From: Clostridia bacterium | GTDB taxonomy: Bacteria; Bacillota; Clostridia; Christensenellales; CAG-1252 | DNA: 6,594 nt | Direction of reading: 5' to 3' | NCBI GenBank assembly: GCA_009928745.1 | Contig: SACC01000072.1 | Span: forward strand, 1-6,594 | Shown: one piece after another, positions 1-6,484 of the stretch | Layout: each line of letters opens with the position of its first letter | Position numbering within the stretch: the stretch's first letter is position 1 | Notes under the pieces: generated by a model | What the model saw: only the letters and a program-made list of their open reading frames with translations | Databases searched by the model: none | What the model was told of the DNA's origin: nothing | Position numbers and translations under genes: made by a program

Positions 1-174
1 GCTGATACCCATCTCGATATCAACGCCGTAATAATAATTGCGGTCGCTGTCCGAACTCAATAACACCTGTAATACGTTTTGATAATTAGTATATCTTGCT
101 ATTTCCTCAGTATTTTCAAGTTCAGCTACACTGAGTCTTGCGCTCATTGAGGTAGCAAAGTATATCTGACCAAG
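1..174 (-). repeat. Repeat unit 8, start only (residues 2003 onward, cut by window edge)
   Basis: The entry strand LGQIYFATSMSARLSVAE (2003-2020) matches those of units 4 (IYVSTELYMEY) and 6 (VYIAATVSFDF), at the expected 265-residue distance from unit 7. The rest of the unit lies beyond the left edge, so at least one more domain is present. Confidence 0.6.
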
Positions 175-3100
175 ATCCTTAAGACTGGTGGAATTAGCGC
201 GAATGGAATTAATCGCCGAAGAATATCTTTCCTTTTCGGTAAGGGTGTTAGCGAATATCAAAGAATAATCATTTAGGCTGAAAGCAAGATGAGATTTTTC
301 ATTAAAGTTAATGCTAAGCTCCATCTTATCCGCTGACGCCGTAACGCTTACCCCATCAAAAGGAGGCAGGAACATATTAAGTCCTGTCAGTTCAAGTAAA
401 TACGACACCACACCGCCGTTAACGCCAATTATCACACCATTATCAATCAATACAGATATTATAGGCGCGAGAGGACTGTTGTCTCCTGCTGCTGCAACCT
501 CACCGGCTGCTGCATTCTGCGGCATACCCAGCATATTCATCACAAGGTCTCTTATCCCTAGATTGTCTACTCTGACACCGTTTTCGGAAAGGGCAGTATT
601 ACCATAGATAAAATACAAAGATTCGATATATGAAGCCGTAGCCGCATCATATCTGTCGTGCGAATTATAATAAATTGTCACAAGTCTGTTGTTATCATTA
701 TAAAGCTCGCCGTCTGATGTCATATAGTACACGGACATAAACAGCTCAATTTGCGTATCAATCAAGGAATTAAGATGTACATTGATAGCAAAATCAATTC
801 CCATACGCGCGATTAAGATATCATTTGCCGCGTTATCTTTCACAAATAGCTCAAAGCTGTTGCCGATTACTTGGTCTGCGATATAATCGTTAATTGTCTG
901 CGCATATTGCGCGTCAATTGCAAACTCGACTTGCGCTCTTGCGTCGAAGCCAAAATTAATGTCCTTCCAGTCATAATAGGTATTAATGTCATTAGGAAGA
1001 ATACCTGCGGGCTCGCTGAATGCAATTGCAAAGCCGCCTATTCCTATGTTCACACCGAAAGCCTCATTGGACGCATTGTCGAGTATGCTCAAACCGATAC
1101 CGATGCCGATATCTTTAAGATTGAGGTCGAACATTGCAATAATCTGCGGCATAGCGATGCCAGACATATCAATTGCAAGTAACGACAAGATTGTTGTAAG
1201 GAAATTGCCAGTGGTTGCGATACCAATAATTCCGGATTCTCCGTTAATTGTAACCGAACCGATAAGGCTGTTAATCATTGCGAATATGTCAAGACCAGCT
1301 TCTTCCGGCTCCTCTGCTCCTGCAAGCATAGACCCCAGCAAACCTTGTACCATACTTAATACGCCCGTACCTTCAATCTTGAATTTCTTAGCGCCTAAGC
1401 TTGACAAATCAATATAGAAAGCGTCATTTGTGCTGTCATAATATATACCGAATATCTTACCGTTGGCGTTGGAAATATCAATAGAAAGCTTTGCATAATC
1501 AAAACTGCTTATATTGATAAATGCCTTAAAATCAATAATTATAGGCATGTTGAATAAGTCGCCCAAATTACTGTTACTGCCGATATATATGGATATTTGA
1601 TTGATAATTGCCGCGATAGTCGCATCAAGCCCCATAGCGTTGGCTAAGCCTGCCAATGTCTCCGAAAGCGATACATTGGGATTACCTTCTTCATCCACCC
1701 CGAACACGCCTGTGTTGAAGTCGAAAGATACGGTTGCGGCAATATAAACTTCCTGAATAGAAAGCGCGCCGTTTTCGTCGCTAATGGGTATATACTGCAA
1801 TTCTTCCTGCGGAGTGCGGAAAGCATATTGCTCAAGATTTTGTTTTTCAAGAGAGAGAATTATACCGTCAAGCTTGAATTCTAGCGAGACGCCGGCAAGT
1901 CCAACGCCTAACATAACGCCGTAATCTGTCGTCAATCCTACGCTTACCGATTCAATGAATGCGCCAAGGTCAATACCGCCAAGATCAATGCCTAACTGCG
2001 CAAGCGCGTCGGCAATAAGTATACCAGATATGACTACCGCAATACTATTTTCGTTAAGACACAGCGCAAGCAATTTGTTATTAAAGGAGGGTTCTCCAGC
2101 TCCTGCCGTCTCTTCGCCGCCTAATAGTCCGCCAAGCAGCGCAGATATGTCAAAGCCGCGGTAACTTACCGCGCCTACACCGAACAGCGGCGCTTTTGCG
2201 TACACAGTCTGCGTTGATGCATTGTAATATAACAATACTCCGGTGGCAGAGCGGTTACCGTTTTGATCCAAAACATATATTCTTAGTAAAAATTCTAAGT
2301 CGTTAAGTATATTGAGCGCTGTGCTCAAATCGCTAAAATCTAACGTAGCTATATTGATATTCGCCATTAAGTCAAAAGACAATCTCATATTAACCGGCTC
2401 GGTTACCGATATGCCTACGTTCAAGCCGTCAATAAGACCCTTGACAAGATTCTCTAATGTTGCGCCCTGTTCGCCAGATGAATATGCGTCCATATGCAGA
2501 CCAATTTCACCGGTAAGGGCGAATCCGATATCGCTAAGATTGTTAATATCAAGTACGGGATATCCGCTTACTGCGGCTAGTCCGAGATCTTGGCGGACAA
2601 AGCTTGCGCTAATCTTATCAATACCGAACGCTATATAATTGTTAGCGTCTTTAGACAGTTTCAGTCCAACGCCTACGCCGCCGATAATGTTTACATAACC
2701 TTCGGGAGTGAGGTTGTCGAACACCGTGCCTACATCGTATCCGAGTATCGCAAAGAGCGTGGATATCGTCGTATTAGACAGCGCAATACCTACACCGCGC
2801 GAGTTAATATTTATCTCGGATAATATGCCGATATTGGACAAAAGCATACCCATAATATTGGACATAATACCGTCTTCTGATTCTTCAGCCGTAGCTTCTT
2901 CACCGATACCGCTGAATAAGTTACCCACATATAACTTAAAGTTAGGCAAATTAAAGCCTTTAACTCCATTGTCCCCGACTGTGCCGAAAGATGCGTTAAA
3001 ATACACATATTCGCCGTCAAAGTATAGGGTAACAATGCTGTCGCCGTTCATCAATATTTCCACTCTCAATTCAAGCGCGCCGAGTATATCGTTGATATCA

Positions 3101-6100
3101 AGGTTAGCGCTTATCTTTACTCTGAATTCGCCCGAAATATTGCCTTGCACCATAATATCAAATATTAAACCGTCGAGAATGTCAGCAAGACTTCCCGGCA
3201 CAATGCTTTCGGCTATTCCAATCAATTTTGAGAAAGAAGGTCTGTCAAGCTGGGTATTATCTTCCCAAGCGTATTCCATATACAATTCGGTGGAAACATA
3301 TATATTGTCAAGCGCGGTAATGTCCACATAAGCGTCATACCAGTTAGCGGCGGACGGCAATATATCCCTGTGTTGCAGCGCCAGCACAAAATTGTGCATA
3401 CGCACCGATAGATAAGGGTTGACATAACCGGGAGTACCGTCTGAAGTATCGAGTGACAGCACCAAACCTACTTCAAAACCTTCCGATGTTTTCATATATA
3501 CTCTGCTGCTGTCTGCAAGGCTAATTATGCCGTCTACATCCTCAGTCCCGAGTAATAGTTCAAATACTGTCGCAATCAGGCGCTCTCCCAAATACATTGC
3601 AAATTCACCTTGATCGATAGAGATACCGCCGAAAATTCCGCCGAGTATCTTGATAAGGGTCTCCGGTGTCATTTCATCGCCAAGCGCGCCTGCTGTTGTA
3701 GTGGACAATGCTTGCGCTAGTCCTTCTTCGCCAGACAATAGATTCATCAGCATATCTTCAATGTTGATTTTGTACATAAACATAGGTAAACCCACGCTGC
3801 CGTCAATAGATATGCCTGACGCGTCAACGAATATTGCGCTTTCGTTAGGAGCAAATTCGTAGTAATATATTGCCAAAATCTGGTGCGCTTTATCTATAAA
3901 ACCTTTTTCATAAACTCTTACCGCAAGCTCGATTTTACCCAATTCAAGATTAAAGCCATTACCGGCAATTATGTCTGACAACTTGAAGTTATCCAGGCCG
4001 ATATTGGCATCAAAAACTATATCAAAACCGCCGTTAAAGGGATTCTTAACATTAAGTACGCAAGCGAGCTCTGCTATGATGCCGCCAAGCGCGCTGTTAA
4101 GGTCTAATGTTGTCAAACTGCCCGAATTCATATCAACAGATATTTGAGCCGACAGGCTGATAGTGGATAATTCATCTAGGTCTACATATGTATTTTTGTT
4201 GATTGCGTTAACATCAATAACGAATTGAGGTCTGGCTCCCAAGGTCGCTCTAGGTATCTCAAGACTCAAAACGAGATTATTATTTAACTTAAGATCAATG
4301 TCTGCATATATGCCGAACTCGCCGTCTAAAAGACCTATTTCCATGCGGATTTCACGGATTAAAATATCCTCGTCCGAATATGCGTTAGTCATTCCGCCGA
4401 GTATTACGTCGAATATTCTCAATGTAGATTCTGCCGAAGCGATTGAAGCGTCAAGCGCCGCAATCTCCGCTGCGGTCATACCGGTACGGCTGACTGCGCG
4501 TAAAGTGTTAAGATTCTCTTGTTGGGTAAAGCCCATACCGTTGAGTACTGTCTTCAAAGTGCTACGATCAATGGTAATAGCGATAGCCTTTCTGCCGCCG
4601 GGTTGCTTCTCCAGCGTATTAAGAATGGCAACAATAAGCTTGAATGTATCCATTTTTACATATGCAACATCACCCGCCGTAGCGACTTCGTATGTAGCGG
4701 TACTGGAATAATTGCCGATAGCTTGAGCCAAATTATTGCCGCCGTAGGTCTCTGTCATACCCGTCTCGACAGCAGCTGCCGCTTCGCCTGTCAGCATACC
4801 GCCCAATAATCCGCCCAATAGATTATTCAGTATATGAGCAAGATTAATGCCGCTGTATTTCACTTTAGGCAGACCAATCGGTGACAAATCCACAAAAACA
4901 GTCTCGTCCTTGCCGCGGTAAACAATGTTCGCCAACGCGCTTCCGTCAAGACCGCTCAATGCGAGTATAATAACGTTATTCTCATTATTCTGCATATCAA
5001 GAGAGGTCTGCAACCTGCCTTTAACACCCATTGTACCTTCGCCTAAACTTATAGTCTTTCTGCCAAGATTGCCAATATCCGTTACGCCGAAAAAGCGGGA
5101 TAATATACCGCCTATTGTGTCGCCGATAGTTACTGTCTGGTCGATTCCATTGTCATAAACGAGATTAAACTCAACGTCGATATTGAATACGCTGAAAGAA
5201 TCATATGTAACAAAACTCGGGAAGACGATATCGGTTATACCGTATACGTCCGTGCCGTAATAAATTGCGTCGAACTGCATGCCAAAGGCAAACATACTTC
5301 CGCCGTAGCTTGCGTTAATCTTGGCTTGAGAAAATACGTTCTTCTCGGTGGTAATTGAAAAGGTTAACGCCATTTTTTCTAAAGGATAATTAAGAATATT
5401 TACAAGTCTTAGTCCAAAAAGTGAATTCAAAATATCATCAACATAGAACTGGTTAAGAATAGGTGATACCGTCTTAAGCAGGTTGAACATACCCGAAATA
5501 AAGTTAGAAAGATCCGTTTCGACATCAAGCACCTTCTTATCGCCTGTCGTAGTAAGCGTAGCCGACTTGATAAGACCGCTCAAAACACCCGAAACCATTG
5601 AGCCTATATTGAAGCCGCCGAATTCAAGACCGGTTATCATATCTACGATACCAGTCATAGAACCCGTAGCCGAGGAGGCAAGTTGTACCATTTGCTGGAG
5701 ATTAACTTCATTAATTATGAGATTGGGACCATCGCTGCCAGCTATATCGAGATAGAATTTACCCGCATCATAGTAGAATCCTATAACCATATCCTGTGTT
5801 GTTTTTTCACGTAATTCAAATAGCAAATCTGATTTCTTATCGTCAACACGATTATATTTTGCCTTGAAGTTTATGTAATAGAGTTTTGTTACCTGGTCAA
5901 CCGTCAAGGCTATATCGTTGGATTGAAAACTAAATACCAAATAATCTTCATCCTGATCGGTAGCCAGCGATTGACTTGCAAAATTCAAAACATACTCCAC
6001 AAACCCGAAGAAATCCGATGTACTGATGTTCACTACTTCGCCTACTGGCGGATTGTTCGGACCGCCGCCGGGATTCGGATTAATAATGATAGGTGAAATA

Positions 6101-6180
6101 TCTTTACACGCTACCAACCCGAATGTCGCCAAGCAAACGAGTGTAATTATTACTATAAACAAACTGATGCGCTTACTCAT
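1..6180 (-). CDS. Giant multidomain surface lipoprotein with about eight tandem repeats, 3' end outside window
   Basis: Reading the minus strand from the ATG at 6178-6180 gives 2060 sense codons with no stop; the frame leaves the window at base 1, so the protein is longer than 2060 residues. The start is fixed by GGAGGT four bases upstream and by an immediate lipoprotein signal peptide (KR n-region, hydrophobic core, LVAC lipobox, Cys25). Residues about 34-47 are a Pro/Gly/Asn spacer. From about residue 52 the chain is built of diverged tandem units, mostly amphipathic beta strands mixed with Leu/Gly-rich helical segments; Asp and Glu clearly outnumber Lys and Arg. Only four Cys (16, 25, 707, 1374) and three Trp (947, 972, 1738) occur. 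After the signal peptide there is no long uninterrupted hydrophobic stretch typical of a membrane helix. I recognise no catalytic motif, sortase signal or named family. Exported and lipid-anchored is well supported. A role in binding or moving a hydrophobic ligand is only a hypothesis; a structural or adhesive surface protein is the main alternative. Confidence 0.96.
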   Translation of the reverse strand, partial: MSKRISLFIVIITLVCLATFGLVACKDISPIIINPNPGGGPNNPPVGEVVNISTSDFFGFVEYVLNFASQSLATDQDEDYLVFSFQSNDIALTVDQVTKLYYINFKAKYNRVDDKKSDLLFELREKTTQDMVIGFYYDAGKFYLDIAGSDGPNLIINEVNLQQMVQLASSATGSMTGIVDMITGLEFGGFNIGSMVSGVLSGLIKSATLTTTGDKKVLDVETDLSNFISGMFNLLKTVSPILNQFYVDDILNSLFGLRLVNILNYPLEKMALTFSITTEKNVFSQAKINASYGGSMFAFGMQFDAIYYGTDVYGITDIVFPSFVTYDSFSVFNIDVEFNLVYDNGIDQTVTIGDTIGGILSRFFGVTDIGNLGRKTISLGEGTMGVKGRLQTSLDMQNNENNVIILALSGLDGSALANIVYRGKDETVFVDLSPIGLPKVKYSGINLAHILNNLLGGLLGGMLTGEAAAAVETGMTETYGGNNLAQAIGNYSSTATYEVATAGDVAYVKMDTFKLIVAILNTLEKQPGGRKAIAITIDRSTLKTVLNGMGFTQQENLNTLRAVSRTGMTAAEIAALDASIASAESTLRIFDVILGGMTNAYSDEDILIREIRMEIGLLDGEFGIYADIDLKLNNNLVLSLEIPRATLGARPQFVIDVNAINKNTYVDLDELSTISLSAQISVDMNSGSLTTLDLNSALGGIIAELACVLNVKNPFNGGFDIVFDANIGLDNFKLSDIIAGNGFNLELGKIELAVRVYEKGFIDKAHQILAIYYYEFAPNESAIFVDASGISIDGSVGLPMFMYKINIEDMLMNLLSGEEGLAQALSTTTAGALGDEMTPETLIKILGGIFGGISIDQGEFAMYLGERLIATVFELLLGTEDVDGIISLADSSRVYMKTSEGFEVGLVLSLDTSDGTPGYVNPYLSVRMHNFVLALQHRDILPSAANWYDAYVDITALDNIYVSTELYMEYAWEDNTQLDRPSFSKLIGIAESIVPGSLADILDGLIFDIMVQGNISGEFRVKISANLDINDILGALELRVEILMNGDSIVTLYFDGEYVYFNASFGTVGDNGVKGFNLPNFKLYVGNLFSGIGEEATAEESEDGIMSNIMGMLLSNIGILSEININSRGVGIALSNTTISTLFAILGYDVGTVFDNLTPEGYVNIIGGVGVGLKLSKDANNYIAFGIDKISASFVRQDLGLAAVSGYPVLDINNLSDIGFALTGEIGLHMDAYSSGEQGATLENLVKGLIDGLNVGISVTEPVNMRLSFDLMANINIATLDFSDLSTALNILNDLEFLLRIYVLDQNGNRSATGVLLYYNASTQTVYAKAPLFGVGAVSYRGFDISALLGGLLGGEETAGAGEPSFNNKLLALCLNENSIAVVISGILIADALAQLGIDLGGIDLGAFIESVSVGLTTDYGVMLGVGLAGVSLEFKLDGIILSLEKQNLEQYAFRTPQEELQYIPISDENGALSIQEVYIAATVSFDFNTGVFGVDEEGNPNVSLSETLAGLANAMGLDATIAAIINQISIYIGSNSNLGDLFNMPIIIDFKAFINISSFDYAKLSIDISNANGKIFGIYYDSTNDAFYIDLSSLGAKKFKIEGTGVLSMVQGLLGSMLAGAEEPEEAGLDIFAMINSLIGSVTINGESGIIGIATTGNFLTTILSLLAIDMSGIAMPQIIAMFDLNLKDIGIGIGLSILDNASNEAFGVNIGIGGFAIAFSEPAGILPNDINTYYDWKDINFGFDARAQVEFAIDAQYAQTINDYIADQVIGNSFELFVKDNAANDILIARMGIDFAINVHLNSLIDTQIELFMSVYYMTSDGELYNDNNRLVTIYYNSHDRYDAATASYIESLYFIYGNTALSENGVRVDNLGIRDLVMNMLGMPQNAAAGEVAAAGDNSPLAPIISVLIDNGVIIGVNGGVVSYLLELTGLNMFLPPFDGVSVTASADKMELSINFNEKSHLAFSLNDYSLIFANTLTEKERYSSAINSIRANSTSLKDLGQIYFATSMSARLSVAELENTEEIARYTNYQNVLQVLLSSDSDRNYYYGVDIEMGIS
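175..966 (-). repeat. Repeat unit 7 (residues about 1739-2002)
   Basis: Entry strand is DINFGFDARAQVEFAID (1740-1756). The hairpin region is unusual: one strand pair with SVYYMTSDGELY (1816-1827), a second at LVTIYYNS (1833-1840), then a Tyr/Ala-rich stretch (1841-1860). The acidic loop is replaced by an Ala/Gly loop, QNAAAGEVAAAGD (1888-1900). The strand-plus-helix motif is VIIGVNGGVVSYLLELTG (1916-1933). Closing strands are MELSINFN...HLAFSLNDYSLIF (1953-1976). Confidence 0.7.
967..1758 (-). repeat. Repeat unit 6 (residues about 1475-1738)
   Basis: Entry strand is QEVYIAATVSFDF (1476-1488). The hairpin is FGIYYDSTNDAFYIDLSSLG (1577-1596), the closest to a consensus. The Leu/Gly segment is VQGLLGSMLAG (1611-1621) and the loop is GAEEPEEAG (1621-1629). 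The strand-plus-helix motif is GIIGIATTGNFLTTILSLL (1650-1668). Gly-alternating strands follow (DIGIGIGLSIL, then AFGVNIGIGGFAIAF, 1690-1721). Confidence 0.75.
1759..2538 (-). repeat. Repeat unit 5 (residues about 1215-1474)
   Basis: Entry strand is SDIGFALTGEIGLHMDA (1216-1232). The hairpin is GVLLYYNASTQTVYAKA (1314-1330). The Leu/Gly segment DISALLGGLLGG (1344-1355) closely resembles that of unit 2, and the loop reads GEETAGAGEP (1355-1364). The strand-plus-helix motif is SIAVVISGILIADALAQLG (1379-1397), and the closing strands include VSVGLTTDYGVMLGVGLAG (1412-1430). Cys1374 lies in LALCLNE. Confidence 0.75.
2539..3312 (-). repeat. Repeat unit 4 (residues about 957-1214)
   Basis: At 258 residues this is one of the regular units. 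Entry strand is DNIYVSTELYMEY (958-970). The hairpin is TLYFDGEYVYFNAS (1051-1064), and the loop GEEATAEESEDG (1093-1104) is strongly acidic. The strand-plus-helix motif RGVGIALSNTTISTLFAILG (1128-1147) is followed by the Gly-alternating pair GGVGVGLKLS...YIAFGIDKISASF (1167-1194). It is the clearest example of the full motif order. Confidence 0.75.
3313..4200 (-). repeat. Repeat unit 3 (residues about 661-956)
   Basis: Entry strand is at NTYVDLDELST (663-673). The Tyr hairpin is LAIYYYEFAPNESAIFVDAS (769-788) and the Leu segment is MLMNLLSG (810-817). A long acidic/Thr/Ala loop follows (817-840). A second Gly/Ile segment (IKILGGIFGGI) precedes the strand-plus-helix motif EFAMYLGERLIATVFELLLG (859-878). 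Closing strands include GFEVGLVLSLD (901-911). Cys707, one of only two Cys outside the signal peptide, lies here in AELACVLN. Confidence 0.65.
4201..5208 (-). repeat. Repeat unit 2 (residues about 325-660), longest unit, with helical insert
   Basis: The unit shows the Tyr hairpin in reduced form (IVYRGKDETVFVDLS, from residue 419), then a very clear Leu/Gly segment (HILNNLLGGLLGGML, 449-463). Next come an Ala/Glu loop (GEAAAAVETG, 465-474), a strand-plus-helix motif (KAIAITIDRSTLKTVLNGMG, 531-550), and the closing strands (622-642). At about 336 residues it is some 75 longer than units 4-7. Much of the excess is a predicted helical stretch at about 551-592, rich in Ala, Glu, Ser and Gln. Confidence 0.65.
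5209..6027 (-). repeat. Repeat unit 1 (residues about 52-324)
   Basis: This is the first domain after the tether. It carries the Tyr hairpin GFYYDAGKFYLDI (residues 134-146). The usual Leu/Gly segment and acidic loop are weak here, replaced by a Ser/Thr/Gly-rich stretch (169-177). The strand-plus-helix motif is clear (VLDVETDLSNFISGMFNLL, 218-236), and an alternating strand follows (MALTFSITTEK, 270-280). It is one of the more divergent units. Boundaries are approximate, judged by eye. Confidence 0.6.
6106..6180 (-). other. Lipoprotein (type II) signal peptide with lipobox LVAC
   Basis: Residues 1-25 begin MSKR, followed by an uninterrupted hydrophobic core (about residues 5-21) and the lipobox L22-V23-A24-C25. 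In the known lipoprotein pathway, Lgt would put diacylglycerol on Cys25 and signal peptidase II would cut before it. The mature protein would begin CKDIS and continue into a Pro/Gly/Asn-rich tether (about residues 34-47) that holds the first domain away from the membrane. Lys at +2 is not the inner-membrane retention Asp of enterobacteria. That rule may not apply here, since a single-membrane host is more likely. Confidence 0.93.
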
Positions 6181-6184
6181 AAAT

Positions 6185-6190
6185 ACCTCC
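6185..6190 (-). promoter_or_regulatory. Shine-Dalgarno of the giant lipoprotein gene
   Basis: GGAGGT on the minus strand, with ATTT between it and the ATG at 6178-6180. It is a full-strength Bacillota-type ribosome binding site with slightly tight spacing. It fixes the start codon. Confidence 0.92.
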
Positions 6191-6195
6191 AGCCA

Positions 6196-6210
6196 CTTCC
6201 TAGTAGGAAG
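6196..6210 (-). promoter_or_regulatory. Inverted repeat in the leader, next to the ribosome binding site
   Basis: A 15-base inverted repeat, two 7-base arms (CTTCCTA/TAGGAAG) around one central base, lies between the -10 box and the Shine-Dalgarno. In RNA it could form a 5-bp CTTCC/GGAAG stem with a 5-base loop about six bases upstream of GGAGGT. As DNA it could be an operator just downstream of the transcription start. The symmetry is seen; the function is unknown. Confidence 0.45.
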
Positions 6211-6225
6211 AAAAACCATACTAAT

Positions 6226-6254
6226 ATTTTACTAGAGAGAATAAATAATGTCAA
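6226..6254 (-). promoter_or_regulatory. Sigma-A/sigma-70-type promoter of the giant lipoprotein gene
   Basis: On the minus strand a perfect -35 hexamer TTGACA (6249-6254) is followed after exactly 17 bases by TAAAAT (6226-6231), one mismatch from the consensus -10. A start near 6219 would give a leader of about 39 bases ending in the ribosome binding site. The DNA upstream of the -35 (6255-6320) is almost pure A/T and could act as an UP element. No other motif pair in the intergenic region matches this well. Confidence 0.8.
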
Positions 6255-6270
6255 TAGCTTTATAAATAAA

Positions 6271-6284
6271 AATATGCGCGTATT
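6271..6284. repeat. Near-palindrome just upstream of the -35 box
   Basis: AATATGCGCGTATT is symmetric except for one mismatched pair. It is a small G+C island in otherwise A/T DNA, about 17 bases upstream of the -35. It could be a regulator site, but a chance origin is quite possible. Confidence 0.25.
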
Positions 6285-6321
6285 ATATATATATTTTAAG
6301 TAAAAATAAATAACAAATTAA

Positions 6322-6333
6322 TTCTTCGAAGAA
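6322..6333. repeat. Perfect 12-bp palindrome TTCTTCGAAGAA
   Basis: A perfect 12-base palindrome in the intergenic region, about 70 bases upstream of the -35. As RNA it would make only a 4-bp stem, so it is a poor terminator; a dimeric protein binding site is more plausible. No known operator consensus is recognised. Confidence 0.3.
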
Positions 6334-6455
6334 AATCGCCGAATAATACGAATATTTGCATTTTACATTTAGTTCTTAAAGCCAAATTGCCCGTTTTTTC
6401 CCAATTAAATATTTTTTCAAGAATTTTTAAAATTTAATAATCGATATAAGCTGAG

Positions 6456-6484
6456 ATTATATCAGACATAAGAACAAATGAATA
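6456..6484 (-). promoter_or_regulatory. Possible distal extended -10 promoter
   Basis: The minus strand has TGATATAAT: a perfect TATAAT (6456-6461) preceded by the TGn extended -10 element (6462-6464). The -35 position 17 bases upstream (6479-6484) reads TATTCA, matching only 3 of 6, which an extended -10 can tolerate. It lies directly after the upstream gene and would give the giant gene a second transcript with a leader of about 270 bases, or start a small RNA. Confidence 0.4.

Noticed and set aside
1639..2268. Asp/Asn/Gly turns such as DQNGNRS, DENGALS and DEEGNPN as calcium-binding loops
   Set aside because: None has the full EF-hand or RTX nonapeptide pattern and they are not regularly spaced; ordinary beta turns explain them.
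2708..3331. Plus-strand open frame of 207 codons, and about a dozen other plus-strand frames of 69-143 codons from 311 to 6235
   Set aside because: All lie antisense to the giant minus-strand frame, lack signal or domain features, show Ser/Pro/Ile-rich shadow composition, and mostly lack a ribosome binding site.
1644..3425. Minus-strand frames of 67-74 codons (1644-1850, 2811-3035, 3222-3425)
   Set aside because: They lie inside the giant gene in another minus-strand frame; their composition looks out of frame and the main frame is intact across them.
4786..4853. LLGGLLGGML-type segments as transmembrane helices
   Set aside because: They are about 10-15 residues long, rich in Gly and flanked at once by Asn, His or acidic residues; too short for a membrane span, and they recur inside each domain.
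6290..6360. Small minus-strand frame of about 21 codons starting MQIFVLFGDF
   Set aside because: No ribosome binding site, very A/T-rich, and no sign of conservation can be judged from one sequence.
6362..6440. Possible terminator for the upstream gene (AATTG...CAATT with nearby T runs)
   Set aside because: The arms are 5 bp, A/T-rich, with a 12-base loop and no properly placed T tract; too weak to call.
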